A DNA stretch of 11,669 bases from DATGXB01 sp035298905 (GCA_035298905.1 DATGXQ010000380.1:1-11669), one strand, 5' to 3'; counted from the stretch's first letter, positions 1-7,170 are shown. Notes: a model not told the origin generated them from the letters alone. Translations and numbers: made by a program.

Positions 1-6
1 CCCTAC

Positions 7-40
7 GACGCGGTGAGGGGAGACGCGGGGACGCGGAGAA
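7..40. repeat. GC-rich dispersed repeat, GACGCGG units
   Basis: Three copies of GACGCGG lie at 7-13, 22-28 and 30-36, joined by purine-rich spacers. The right edge of the window (11650-11669) carries the same family in the opposite orientation. Repeats of this look are common between genes in Nostocales. No coding role is visible. Confidence 0.6.
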
Positions 41-139
41 AGAGTTGAGATTTAGAAATCAGCTTTTTATACGTTGAATAGGTTCAGATTAATTAGCTAC
101 TAACCTATTGCTTGAAAACCTGCCCTTGAGAGCCTCTAG

Positions 140-163
140 CCCCTCCCCACAAGCGAGGAGGGG
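140..163. repeat. Hairpin repeat at the nifJ 3' end
   Basis: CCCCTCC at 140-146 pairs perfectly with GGAGGGG at 157-163 across a 10-nt loop. It lies 17 nt beyond the nifJ stop codon. On the nifJ (minus) transcript the stem is not followed by a T run, so it is not a textbook intrinsic terminator. It could still stabilise or end the mRNA 3' end. C/G-rich hairpins like this are frequent dispersed repeats in Nostoc-type genomes. Confidence 0.5.
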
Positions 164-180
164 AAAAGAAAGAAAAGGTT

Positions 181-3100
181 CTAGATTTTCCTGTCGGCTA
201 AATATTGGTACATTTGCCAACGTGCTTCTACTTCGGTTTGCGCTTGTTCTAGCAACTGTTTGGCTAGTTCTGGTTTACTCTTGGTCAGCATTTTGAAGCG
301 GTTTTCTTGATACATGGAGGCTTCTACTGACTGAGTGGGCGCTTTCATATCTAACTGTAAGGGATTTTTACCCTGTTTTTGCAGTTCGGGGTTATAGCGA
401 TATAATAGCCAGCGTCCTGATTCTACCAAGGATTTTTGATGGTTCATCCCGGTGGTCATATCGATACCGTGGGCAATACAATGGCTGTAGGCAATAATTA
501 ATGAAGGTCCGTTAAAGGCTTCGGCTTCTAAGAAGGCTTTGAGGGTGTGTTCGTCTTTTGCCCCTAATGCTACACTGGCTACGTAAACGTTACCGTAGGA
601 CATGGCCATTAAGCCTAAGTCTTTTTTGGGTGCGGGTTTACCACTGGCGGCAAATTTGGCTACTGCGGCTCTGGGTGTGGCTTTGGAAGATTGCCCACCT
701 GTGTTAGAATAAACTTCTGTGTCCATCACTAAAATGTTGACATTGCGACCACTGGCTAAAACGTGGTCGATGCCGTGAAAGTCAATGTCATAAGCCCATC
801 CGTCACCACCGACTATCCATACTGTCTTTTTCACTAGGTAGTCAGCGAGAGATTGGAGATTTTGGATTTTGGATTTGAGATTGGTATCATTTACGGTTGG
901 GAGAAGTTCCTCTAATTTTTGTTTGAGGGTGGTTACTCTTTCCCGTTGTTCCCAAATATCGGCTTCGGTTTTTTGTTCGGCGCTGAGGAGGGCATTGACT
1001 AGATTATCGCCTAACTCACTATTCAATTGTTGCACTAATTCGGCTGCAAATTCGGCTTGTTTATCTAAGGATAGCCGATAACCAAAACCAAATTCGGCGT
1101 TATCTTCAAAGAGGCTATTTGACCAAGCGGGACCTCTTCCATCGGCGTTTTTACTCCAAGGTGTGGTGGGGAGGTTTCCACCGTAAATGGAGGAACAGCC
1201 GGTGGCGTTGGCGATAATGGAGCGATCGCCAAATAATTGTGTTAATAATTTAAGATATGGTGTCTCTCCACATCCCGCACAAGCACCAGAAAACTCAAAT
1301 AGTGGTTCTTGCAGTTGTTGTTGGCGTATTTGGTTTAATTTTAAGCTGCGGCGGTCTGGGTTTGGTAAGCTTAAGAAGAAATCCCAATTTTCCCGTTCTT
1401 GTTCCCGTAATGGTAGTTGGGGACTCATGTTAATGGCTTTGCGGGTGGGTTCGGCTTTATTTTTCGCGGGACAGATATTCACGCAGATAGCACAGCCTGT
1501 ACAGTCTTCCGGTGCTACTTGAATGGTAAATTTTTGACCAGCAAAATCTTTGTCTTTGGAGTTTGCAGATTTAAAAGTCTGAGGTGCATTAACTAATTTA
1601 TCTGCTTCATACACTTTAGCGCGAATAGTGCCATGAGGACAAACTAAAGCACATTTTCCACATTGCACGCACACATCAGCATCCCAAACGGGTATTTCTT
1701 CCGCTACGTTGCGTTTTTCCCATTTTGCTGTCCCGATGGGGAAAGTACCATCGGCGGGTAATGCACTGACAGGTAAATCATCCCCTTGCCATAACATGAT
1801 TTTACCCAAAACATCCCGCACAAATTCGGGAGCATCTTGAGAAAATGGGGTTTGGAAATTTTCGTTATCTACCCATTTACCTTTTTCAACTAGGGGTACT
1901 TCGATTTCGTGCAGGTTTTCTAGGGTGTTGTCTACCGCTTGTAAGTTCATGCGGACGACTTCCGCGCCTTTTTTACCATAGGTCTTTTCAATGGCTTGTT
2001 TAATTTTAGCGATCGCCTCTGCTTGTGGCAATACCCCAGATAAAGCAAAGAAACAGACCTGCATAATCGTGTTAATGCGTCCGCCCATGCCACTATTTCG
2101 CGCCACCTGACTAGCATTAATAGTATAAACTTTCAGGTCTTTTTCGAGAATTTGCTGGCGGACTTTCAGGGGTAAATGTTGCCAGACTTCATCAGCAGAA
2201 TAGGGACTATTTAATAATAACTTTGCCCCTTGTGCAGCAGATTTAAAAATATCAATTCGTTCAATAAAACCCCAATGATGACAACCAATAAAATTAGCTT
2301 GGTTAATCAAATAAGTTGAACGAATCGGTTGTGAACCAAAGCGCAAATGTGAAACCGTCATCGACCCGGACTTTTTCGAGTCATAGACGAAATAAGCTTG
2401 AGCGTAATTATCAGTTCCTTCACCGATAATTTTGATCGAATTTTTATTTGCCCCTACTGTACCATCAGAACCCAAGCCGTAAAACATAGCCCGGACTACG
2501 CTATCTGGTTCAATAGAGAAATTGGCATCATAATTTAAAGATGTGAAACTTACATCATCATGAATACCAACTGTAAAATGATTTTTGGGATTTGGTAAAG
2601 CCAGATGATCAAAAACTGCTTTAACCATTGCGGGTGTAAACTCTTTAGAAGACAGCCCATATCTACCAGCAATAATTTTAGGGAAGGTGGAATTTTCCCA
2701 AGCTTCATGCAAAGCTGTTACCACATCTAAATATAATGGTTCACCCGCACTTCCTGGTTCTTTTGTCCGGTCAAGAACAGCAATACTCTTAACAGTTGAT
2801 GGGAAAGCTTTAACAAAACTTTGCACATCAAAGGGGCGATAAAGTCTAACTTTTAAAACCCCTACCTTTTCCCCTTGTGCTGTTAAATAATCTACCGTTT
2901 CATGCACAGTTTCACAACCAGAACCCATGAGAACTATTACCCGTTCTGCATCTGGTGCACCATGATATTCATATAACTTGTAATATCTGCCGGTGATGTC
3001 CCCGAACTTATCCATGACCTTTTGCACAATTTCTGGGCAAACTTGATAATAGGGGTTTGCACCTTCACGAGACTGGAAGTAGACATCAGGGTTTTGGGCT

Positions 3101-3753
3101 GTTCCCCGTAAAACTGGGTTATCTGGGGTAAGACAACGCGCACGATGGGCGGATATTAATGATTGAGGAATGAGCGATCGCAAATCCTCATCTAATAATA
3201 ACTTAACTTTTTGCACCTCATGGGAAGTTCTAAACCCATCAAAAAAGTGAATAAATGGAACACGGGCTTCTAAAGTAGCTGCATGGGCTATTAAAGCTAA
3301 GTCCTGGCTTTCCTGTACCGAAGCAGAACACAGCATAGCGAAACCAGTCGCCCTAGCCGCCATCACGTCAGCATGATCACCGAAAATAGATAAAGCGTGA
3401 GTTGCTAAAGACCGTGCTGAAACATGTATAACTGTGCTAGTTAGTTCACCGGCAATTTTATACATATTAGGAATCATTAATAATAATCCCTGAGAAGCCG
3501 TGAAAGTCGTACTTAGCGCCCCCGTTTGTAAAGCACCGTGTACAGCAGCAGCAGCACCTCCCTCACTTTGCATTTGGGTGACACTGGGGACAGTTCCCCA
3601 AATATTGGGTATACCTTCCGCCATCCAAGCATCAGCCCATTCTCCCATCGTTGAAGAAGGGGTAATAGGATAGATAGCAATAACTTCGTTCAATTTATAG
3701 GCTACACGTGCAGCTGCCTCGTTACCATCAATAGTAGCAAAAGACTTGTTCAT
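181..3753 (-). CDS. nifJ: Pyruvate:ferredoxin/flavodoxin oxidoreductase NifJ
   Basis: Single-chain PFOR of 1190 residues, the usual length for the fused form. The family oxidises pyruvate with CoA to acetyl-CoA and CO2 in the cytoplasm and reduces ferredoxin or flavodoxin, feeding nitrogenase or fermentation. Visible parts in order: N-terminal pyrimidine-binding domain (YPITPSSTMGEWADAW, then SEGGAAAAVHGA); a CoA/gamma region; two [4Fe-4S] ferredoxin motifs, C695/C698/C701/C705 and C751/C754/C757/C761; a cluster-ligand CAGCGE at 825-830; and the TPP motif GDGWAYD at 983-989 followed by DTEVYSNTGGQ. All expected cysteines are present. The ATG at 3753 is chosen over an in-frame TTG at 3774 because it has AGGAAG 8 nt upstream and begins MNKSFATIDGNEAAARVAY, the normal family start. 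Oddities are a repeat-encoded linker near residues 958-968 and an unusual loop after GDGWAYD (I-D-F-H-G). No partner gene lies beside it. Confidence 0.97.
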   Translation of the reverse strand: MNKSFATIDGNEAAARVAYKLNEVIAIYPITPSSTMGEWADAWMAEGIPNIWGTVPSVTQMQSEGGAAAAVHGALQTGALSTTFTASQGLLLMIPNMYKIAGELTSTVIHVSARSLATHALSIFGDHADVMAARATGFAMLCSASVQESQDLALIAHAATLEARVPFIHFFDGFRTSHEVQKVKLLLDEDLRSLIPQSLISAHRARCLTPDNPVLRGTAQNPDVYFQSREGANPYYQVCPEIVQKVMDKFGDITGRYYKLYEYHGAPDAERVIVLMGSGCETVHETVDYLTAQGEKVGVLKVRLYRPFDVQSFVKAFPSTVKSIAVLDRTKEPGSAGEPLYLDVVTALHEAWENSTFPKIIAGRYGLSSKEFTPAMVKAVFDHLALPNPKNHFTVGIHDDVSFTSLNYDANFSIEPDSVVRAMFYGLGSDGTVGANKNSIKIIGEGTDNYAQAYFVYDSKKSGSMTVSHLRFGSQPIRSTYLINQANFIGCHHWGFIERIDIFKSAAQGAKLLLNSPYSADEVWQHLPLKVRQQILEKDLKVYTINASQVARNSGMGGRINTIMQVCFFALSGVLPQAEAIAKIKQAIEKTYGKKGAEVVRMNLQAVDNTLENLHEIEVPLVEKGKWVDNENFQTPFSQDAPEFVRDVLGKIMLWQGDDLPVSALPADGTFPIGTAKWEKRNVAEEIPVWDADVCVQCGKCALVCPHGTIRAKVYEADKLVNAPQTFKSANSKDKDFAGQKFTIQVAPEDCTGCAICVNICPAKNKAEPTRKAINMSPQLPLREQERENWDFFLSLPNPDRRSLKLNQIRQQQLQEPLFEFSGACAGCGETPYLKLLTQLFGDRSIIANATGCSSIYGGNLPTTPWSKNADGRGPAWSNSLFEDNAEFGFGYRLSLDKQAEFAAELVQQLNSELGDNLVNALLSAEQKTEADIWEQRERVTTLKQKLEELLPTVNDTNLKSKIQNLQSLADYLVKKTVWIVGGDGWAYDIDFHGIDHVLASGRNVNILVMDTEVYSNTGGQSSKATPRAAVAKFAASGKPAPKKDLGLMAMSYGNVYVASVALGAKDEHTLKAFLEAEAFNGPSLIIAYSHCIAHGIDMTTGMNHQKSLVESGRWLLYRYNPELQKQGKNPLQLDMKAPTQSVEASMYQENRFKMLTKSKPELAKQLLEQAQTEVEARWQMYQYLADRKI
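851..882 (-). repeat. Period-7 repeat inside the nifJ coding region
   Basis: Read on the minus strand this is AATCTCA, AATCCAA, AATCCAA, AATCTCC, AATC: about 4.6 copies of a heptamer. It is translated in frame as NLKSKIQNLQS, residues about 958-968, in the linker between the cluster-ligand region and the TPP motif. Heptanucleotide repeats of this composition are normally seen between genes in Nostocales. Confidence 0.8.
1222..1229. repeat. HIP1 octamer (first of five in the window)
   Basis: The palindrome GCGATCGC occurs here and at 2009-2016, 3174-3181, 8675-8682 and 10779-10786. It is over-represented in many cyanobacterial genomes and serves here as a taxonomic marker. All five copies are inside nifJ, the DUF1517 gene and the glycosyltransferase gene; none lies between 3182 and 8674. 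Confidence 0.9.
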
Positions 3754-3761
3754 GATGTTTT

Positions 3762-3767
3762 CTTCCT
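3762..3767 (-). promoter_or_regulatory. nifJ ribosome binding site
   Basis: AGGAAG on the minus strand, 8 nt before the ATG at 3753. It decides the start in favour of this ATG over the TTG at 3774. Confidence 0.7.
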
Positions 3768-3830
3768 GTCTCAACTGCTGTTAGTTGGTCTTCTCAAATG
3801 TATGCAGAGAACCCATGTAAAGAAGAGTGA

Positions 3831-3872
3831 TAAATAGCTAGAGTCAGGAAGTTAATTTGTAATGGATTTTAC
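3831..3872 (-). promoter_or_regulatory. Candidate NtcA-activated nifJ promoter
   Basis: On the minus strand GTAAAATCCATTAC (3872-3859) fits the NtcA consensus GTA-N8-TAC exactly. A -10-like TATTTA (3836-3831) starts 22 nt after it, inside the 20-24 nt window of class II NtcA promoters. The -10 matches TATAAT only in its first three bases. Transcription would start near 3824 and give a leader of about 70 nt. NtcA is the global nitrogen regulator of cyanobacteria, and nitrogen control suits nifJ. The six fixed bases could occur by chance, so this is a good candidate rather than a proven site. Confidence 0.5.
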
Positions 3873-3958
3873 TATTAGAGATAAAATAACTGATTTGAAT
3901 AATTAAATGACTCTCAGCCAATCTTACGAATATTATCATTGATTGCCAAATATCAGAT

Positions 3959-3975
3959 TTAATATTAAATATTAA
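3959..3975. other. 17-bp AT palindrome upstream of nifJ
   Basis: TTAATATT and AATATTAA flank a single central A as a perfect palindrome. It overlaps a weak alternative nifJ promoter on the minus strand: TTGAGT at 3987-3982 and TATTAA at 3964-3959, spacer 17. AT-rich palindromes arise easily by chance, so function is uncertain. Confidence 0.3.
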
Positions 3976-4001
3976 TCTTGTACTCAAAAATGAGAATGTT
4001 T

Positions 4002-4024
4002 GAGGAGGAGGAGGAGGAGGAGGG
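4002..4024. repeat. GAG trinucleotide microsatellite
   Basis: Seven uninterrupted GAG units plus a partial one, followed by a G/T-rich stretch to about 4055. It lies in the nifJ-kinase intergenic region (3775-4199), which holds no convincing gene. Confidence 0.8.
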
Positions 4025-4062
4025 TTTTTTGAGTTTTTGGGGTGGGGGTTCGGGTTAATGTT

Positions 4063-4107
4063 TAAACGCAGAGGGGCGCGGAGGTAAGCGCAGAGGTACG
4101 CGGAGAG
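4063..4107. repeat. Dispersed Nostoc-type repeat, CGC(A/G)GAGG units
   Basis: Four units of CGCAGAGG or CGCGGAG(G) are spaced 10-12 nt apart. The composition is much more GC-rich than the flanks. This pattern recurs between genes in Nostocales genomes; the family assignment is from memory, not a search. Confidence 0.6.
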
Positions 4108-4119
4108 TTTTATTAGTTG

Positions 4120-4149
4120 GGTGTATTAGTCAAGGGTAACTAATACACC
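4120..4149 (-). terminator. Perfect 11-bp hairpin downstream of the kinase gene
   Basis: GGTGTATTAGT and ACTAATACACC pair perfectly across an 8-nt loop, 50 nt beyond the kinase stop codon. The minus-strand sequence after the stem is CAACTAATAAAA, with no T run, so it is not a standard intrinsic terminator. It may be an mRNA 3'-end structure or a protein-binding palindrome. Confidence 0.4.
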
Positions 4150-4199
4150 ATTGATATTGAGGTTTAATTAACTAAAGATTTGAACCTATCTTATAATTT

Positions 4200-6050
4200 T
4201 TAATCAACTTGCCATAATTTTATTGAATAGTCTGCACTCCCACTAATAAGATTTTTTCCATTTGGACTAAACACAAGACAGGTGACAGCATCTATGTGTG
4301 CATTTATTGAAGTAATCTCTTCTCCACTACTTAAATTCCATAATTTTATTGTTTTATCTGCACCACCACTAGCTATAGTTTTGCCATCTGGACTTATTAC
4401 TATAGTAAGAATAGTTTCTGAATGTCCTCTTAGAGTATGTATAAGTTCTCCTGCATCCATATTCCATACTTTGATTTCTTCATCATCACCAGCACTCACT
4501 ATGGTTTTCATATCTGGACTAATTGCTAAAGACGAAACTGCGTTTTTATGAGCAGGTAGAATATGATTTGTCCCGATTACAATTGTCGAATCATAACTGC
4601 TACTTACCATTGTTTGCCCATCAGCAGTAATCACTAAATGAGTAATTGGTTGTGAATGTGGAGTAAAAATATGAGTAGTTAACCCGGTTTCTGCATTCCA
4701 CTGTCTAATTGTTTTGTCCACACTACCAGTAAGTATTCTCTTACCATTTGGAAGAATTGCAACAGAAGTAATAAGTCCTGAATGTCCAACAAAACTACAA
4801 ACTTCTTTTCCTGTGTTCAAATTCCTTATTCTGGCAAATCTTCCATCACAGCTAACGAAGTTTTCATTATCTGGAAAAATAGCTAATGACTCAATGCTTC
4901 CTGTATTATCGGTAATTGTATGTATTTCTTGATATTTATCTAAGTTCCAAATTTTTATTTCTCTTTTTCTACTACCACTCACTAAAATTTTTCCATCGGA
5001 ACTGATAGCTAAACAATTAACAGCATCTGAATGACGAGAAGATAAATCTCCTAAATACCGTTCAAATTTAATTTTTTGCAGATTAACTCCTGTAAATGTA
5101 TTAATTGATTTGGTACTACTTTGTTTTTTTGGATAAAGTTTCTTTGTAATTTCTTCTAAATTTTGTAAAATCTCCTGAATATTAGCAGGACGTTTTTTAA
5201 CTGGACGGGCCATTAATTTATCTATAAAATCAGCTAACTCAGTAGAAATTTGAGGGGCTTTTTGCCTCCAATCTTCTAATTCATCAGTATAAAGATCATG
5301 ATTATATTGATCACATAAATCTAAAGGATGTATACCTGTTAAGAGATGTACAAAAGTACGACCCAAAGCAAAAAAATCTGACTGTGTTACAGCACTTCCA
5401 GTAACTTGTTCTAAAGGAGAGTAACCGTCAGTAACTACTCTTGTAATCTGTCCTGCTGTTTGTTGTTGTATATATGTTTCAGTAACTTCTCTTGCTGTGC
5501 CAAAGTCAATTAATACTAATTGTCCATCTGGCTTAAGCATTATGTTTGATGGTTTAATATCTCGATGAATTAGTGGAGGTTGTTGTTGATGTAATTCATG
5601 TAAAGTATTGGCTAATTGAGTTAACCAATCAATGGCAGTTTTTTCAGTAATTGGATTATTATTTCTTTTTTCTAACCACTCATGCAAGTTTTCTCCCTCA
5701 ACTTTTTCCATCACCAGACAATGCACGGGTTCTTGGATATTGTGAGGATAAAAAACAAAATATTCCTCTCCTTGTGGAATACCAGGATGATTCAAACGAC
5801 TTAAAACTTTAGCTTCTCGCTGGAATAGTTCTACAGCCTTATCGTTATTTTTTTTCAGAACTTTAAGAACTTTGAAAGTACCATCACGTTCTATTACTTC
5901 ATAAGTTTTGCCAAAACCACCTTTGTCACTTAGTACGCGGGTTACTCGATAACGTCCTTCTAGCAGCAGTTCAGAACCGCAGCTTTGACAACGCATTACT
6001 GTATCGGAGTTTTCAGGATGTTGACAGTTAGGATTTATGCACAGACTCAT
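4200..6050 (-). CDS. Zinc-ribbon Ser/Thr protein kinase with WD40 propeller
   Basis: 616 residues. N-terminal zinc ribbon C4, C9, C21, C24; then a Hanks-type kinase domain from about residue 34 to 310 with glycine loop GGFGKTY (44-50), ATP-binding K63, alpha-C E79, catalytic HRDIKPSN (D164, N169) and DFG (D182-G184), so it should be active. A short linker without a membrane helix leads to seven WD40 repeats (about 335-616), predicted to form one closed propeller. The family phosphorylates Ser/Thr and uses the propeller to bind partners; the substrate is unknown. Blades 2 and 4 are degenerate: blade 2 lacks the WD tryptophan and blade 4 is shortened. The ATG at 6050 (MSLCINPNC) is preferred over the in-frame TTG at 6110 because it begins directly at the zinc ribbon, as in related cyanobacterial kinases; no clear ribosome binding site precedes either. 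A GTA-N8-TAC palindrome lies 32 nt upstream. The gene is AT-rich and has no HIP1 site. Confidence 0.95.
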   Translation of the reverse strand: MSLCINPNCQHPENSDTVMRCQSCGSELLLEGRYRVTRVLSDKGGFGKTYEVIERDGTFKVLKVLKKNNDKAVELFQREAKVLSRLNHPGIPQGEEYFVFYPHNIQEPVHCLVMEKVEGENLHEWLEKRNNNPITEKTAIDWLTQLANTLHELHQQQPPLIHRDIKPSNIMLKPDGQLVLIDFGTAREVTETYIQQQTAGQITRVVTDGYSPLEQVTGSAVTQSDFFALGRTFVHLLTGIHPLDLCDQYNHDLYTDELEDWRQKAPQISTELADFIDKLMARPVKKRPANIQEILQNLEEITKKLYPKKQSSTKSINTFTGVNLQKIKFERYLGDLSSRHSDAVNCLAISSDGKILVSGSRKREIKIWNLDKYQEIHTITDNTGSIESLAIFPDNENFVSCDGRFARIRNLNTGKEVCSFVGHSGLITSVAILPNGKRILTGSVDKTIRQWNAETGLTTHIFTPHSQPITHLVITADGQTMVSSSYDSTIVIGTNHILPAHKNAVSSLAISPDMKTIVSAGDDEEIKVWNMDAGELIHTLRGHSETILTIVISPDGKTIASGGADKTIKLWNLSSGEEITSINAHIDAVTCLVFSPNGKNLISGSADYSIKLWQVD

Positions 6051-6081
6051 TTTGTCATTTAGTAGCAGATACACTTCTATT

Positions 6082-6095
6082 GTAACCTGAGTTAC
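6082..6095 (-). promoter_or_regulatory. GTA-N8-TAC palindrome before the kinase gene
   Basis: GTAAC-CTGA-GTTAC is a 5+4+5 palindrome and an exact NtcA consensus. Its inner edge is only 31 nt from the kinase ATG. A class II promoter from it would start transcription at or next to the ATG, so it may give a leaderless mRNA, repress, or be a chance match. It could also act at a distance on the plus-strand gene at 6387. Confidence 0.35.
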
Positions 6096-6177
6096 TGACT
6101 GGTTTCTCAACCCCTAATTGTCCATTTACTGGGTCTAGTTCAAAAGTCTAGTTATTTTCTCGGCTTTTCATGTTCCG

Positions 6178-6254
6178 ATGTGGAAATTACGGTTGACATT
6201 TCTTTTACACTGTATTGTTAGTCGGTTCTTTCTGCTTACATGTGGAAATTACGG
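6178..6254. repeat. Pair of 15-bp direct repeats in the divergent promoter region
   Basis: ATGTGGAAATTACGG occurs at 6178-6192 and again, identical, at 6240-6254. The repeat starts are 62 bp apart, close to six helical turns, so both would lie on one DNA face. The first copy is directly followed by TTGACA (6193-6198). The pair sits in the 336-bp gap (6051-6386) between the divergent kinase and membrane-protein genes and could be an operator. Confidence 0.6.
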
Positions 6255-6357
6255 ATAAAATTCTGCTATTCAAGACCGTGCAGATAGGCTTTGTTTTTGT
6301 AGCCCTAATCTATCTAGAGTGTAGGGTATTTACTAAAATGAGATGTTACATTTCGGG

Positions 6358-6363
6358 TATAAT
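6358..6363 (+). promoter_or_regulatory. -10 box for the membrane-protein gene
   Basis: A perfect TATAAT starts 29 nt before the ATG at 6387, giving an expected start near 6370 and a leader of about 17 nt. No good -35 hexamer is seen 16-18 nt upstream. No ribosome binding site is visible before the ATG. Confidence 0.5.
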
Positions 6364-6386
6364 GATTATAAAATCTACTTAACAAT

Positions 6387-6989
6387 ATGGCTAAGTCAGA
6401 AAAACTTGCTCGTCAGATGCAACAAAAAAAATTAGAACAACAACAAGAAGAAAAGCTGATGAATGATGTTTTGTTGTTGTTAACAAATTTGTTTGAGCGA
6501 GAAGAAGTGACTGTAAAAATAGTTTTGGGTTGTCTTTATGATGTCGGTGCAACTAATTTAGTTAATCAAAAATTGCGCTATGGTATTATGAATGCTATCC
6601 TCAAGAAAACGGCTAAAATGTCTAAGCCAGTGTTTAAAATGATTGCTTGGCAATGGTTTAAAATGAATTGTCCTCAATTAATTACTGACTGGTTAAGAAG
6701 TCAGGTACAATTTGCCAAAACAGAAATTACTCAAGCTGAATTATTATTAGATGAATCTCCTGCAAATCTAAAGGTTACTCCTCAACTTCCTGCACAGCAA
6801 ATTCAAGATGATAAAATTAAACGTTTAAATTTTCAAGTTAATGTACTCACAGGTTTATTATTCGGGATGTTAACTATAGGTGGTATTAGTTTTATGTGGT
6901 TGAGCCATTCTTTAAATGAAGCATATTCAGCCAATGTTCAACAATTGCAAAATCAATTAAAAATTCTGGAAGCTAAAGGTAAACAATAA
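6387..6989 (+). CDS. Unknown single-pass membrane protein with coiled-coil ends
   Basis: 200 residues; I do not recognise the family. Residues 1-28 are rich in K, Q and E and probably form a charged helix or coiled coil. Residues 29-105 look like a compact helical domain with several aromatic residues (WQWFKMNCP near 88-96). A linker rich in P and Q (about 124-142) follows, then one hydrophobic segment at about 152-173. A short C-terminal helix (176-197) has coiled-coil character. There is no N-terminal signal peptide, so the N-terminal domain is probably cytoplasmic with the protein anchored near its C-terminus. The start is the first ATG, 29 nt after the start of a perfect TATAAT. The gene is divergent from the kinase gene and shares its upstream region, so they might be co-regulated, but no functional link can be shown. 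Base composition is AT-rich like its neighbours, with no HIP1 site. Confidence 0.85.
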   Translation: MAKSEKLARQMQQKKLEQQQEEKLMNDVLLLLTNLFEREEVTVKIVLGCLYDVGATNLVNQKLRYGIMNAILKKTAKMSKPVFKMIAWQWFKMNCPQLITDWLRSQVQFAKTEITQAELLLDESPANLKVTPQLPAQQIQDDKIKRLNFQVNVLTGLLFGMLTIGGISFMWLSHSLNEAYSANVQQLQNQLKILEAKGKQ

Positions 6990-6995
6990 TGAACT

Positions 6996-7034
6996 ATCCC
7001 CCCGTTTTATTTTTTCTAGCCTGGAGATGGGGAT
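6996..7034 (+). terminator. Weak terminator-like hairpin after the membrane-protein gene
   Basis: ATCCCC at 6996-7001 can pair with GGGGAT at 7029-7034, starting 7 nt past the stop codon. The T-rich GCTTTTCTATTT follows. The 27-nt loop is long for an intrinsic terminator, so this is tentative. The rest of the gap up to 7170 shows only a 7-bp AT inverted repeat (7133-7139 with 7146-7152). Confidence 0.3.
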
Positions 7035-7170
7035 GCTTTTCTATTTGAACTCGAAATACACCACAGCTTATTCGACTATATTGCTTTTATTTAAAAATTA
7101 GCACTATTGGGGTAATATTGGGTTTATTATTTTTCAAAAACCAAATTTTGAACTAAAACTTATTTTATTT

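Noticed and set aside
3754..3774. NifJ start at the TTG at 3774
   Set aside because: The TTG is upstream of the AGGAAG that serves the ATG at 3753, and the extra seven residues do not fit the family start.
3990..4058. Short plus-strand ORF encoding a poly-Glu run
   Set aside because: It simply translates the GAG microsatellite and has no ribosome binding site.
6051..6110. Kinase start at the TTG at 6110
   Set aside because: It would add 20 residues unlike the family before the zinc ribbon and would place the GTA-N8-TAC palindrome inside the gene.
6178..6254. CRISPR array
   Set aside because: Only two 15-bp repeats, too short and too few; no cas gene is present.
6321..6333. NtcA-like GTA...TAC before the membrane-protein gene
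   Set aside because: The spacer is 7 nt, not 8, so the palindromic geometry is wrong despite a good TATAAT downstream.
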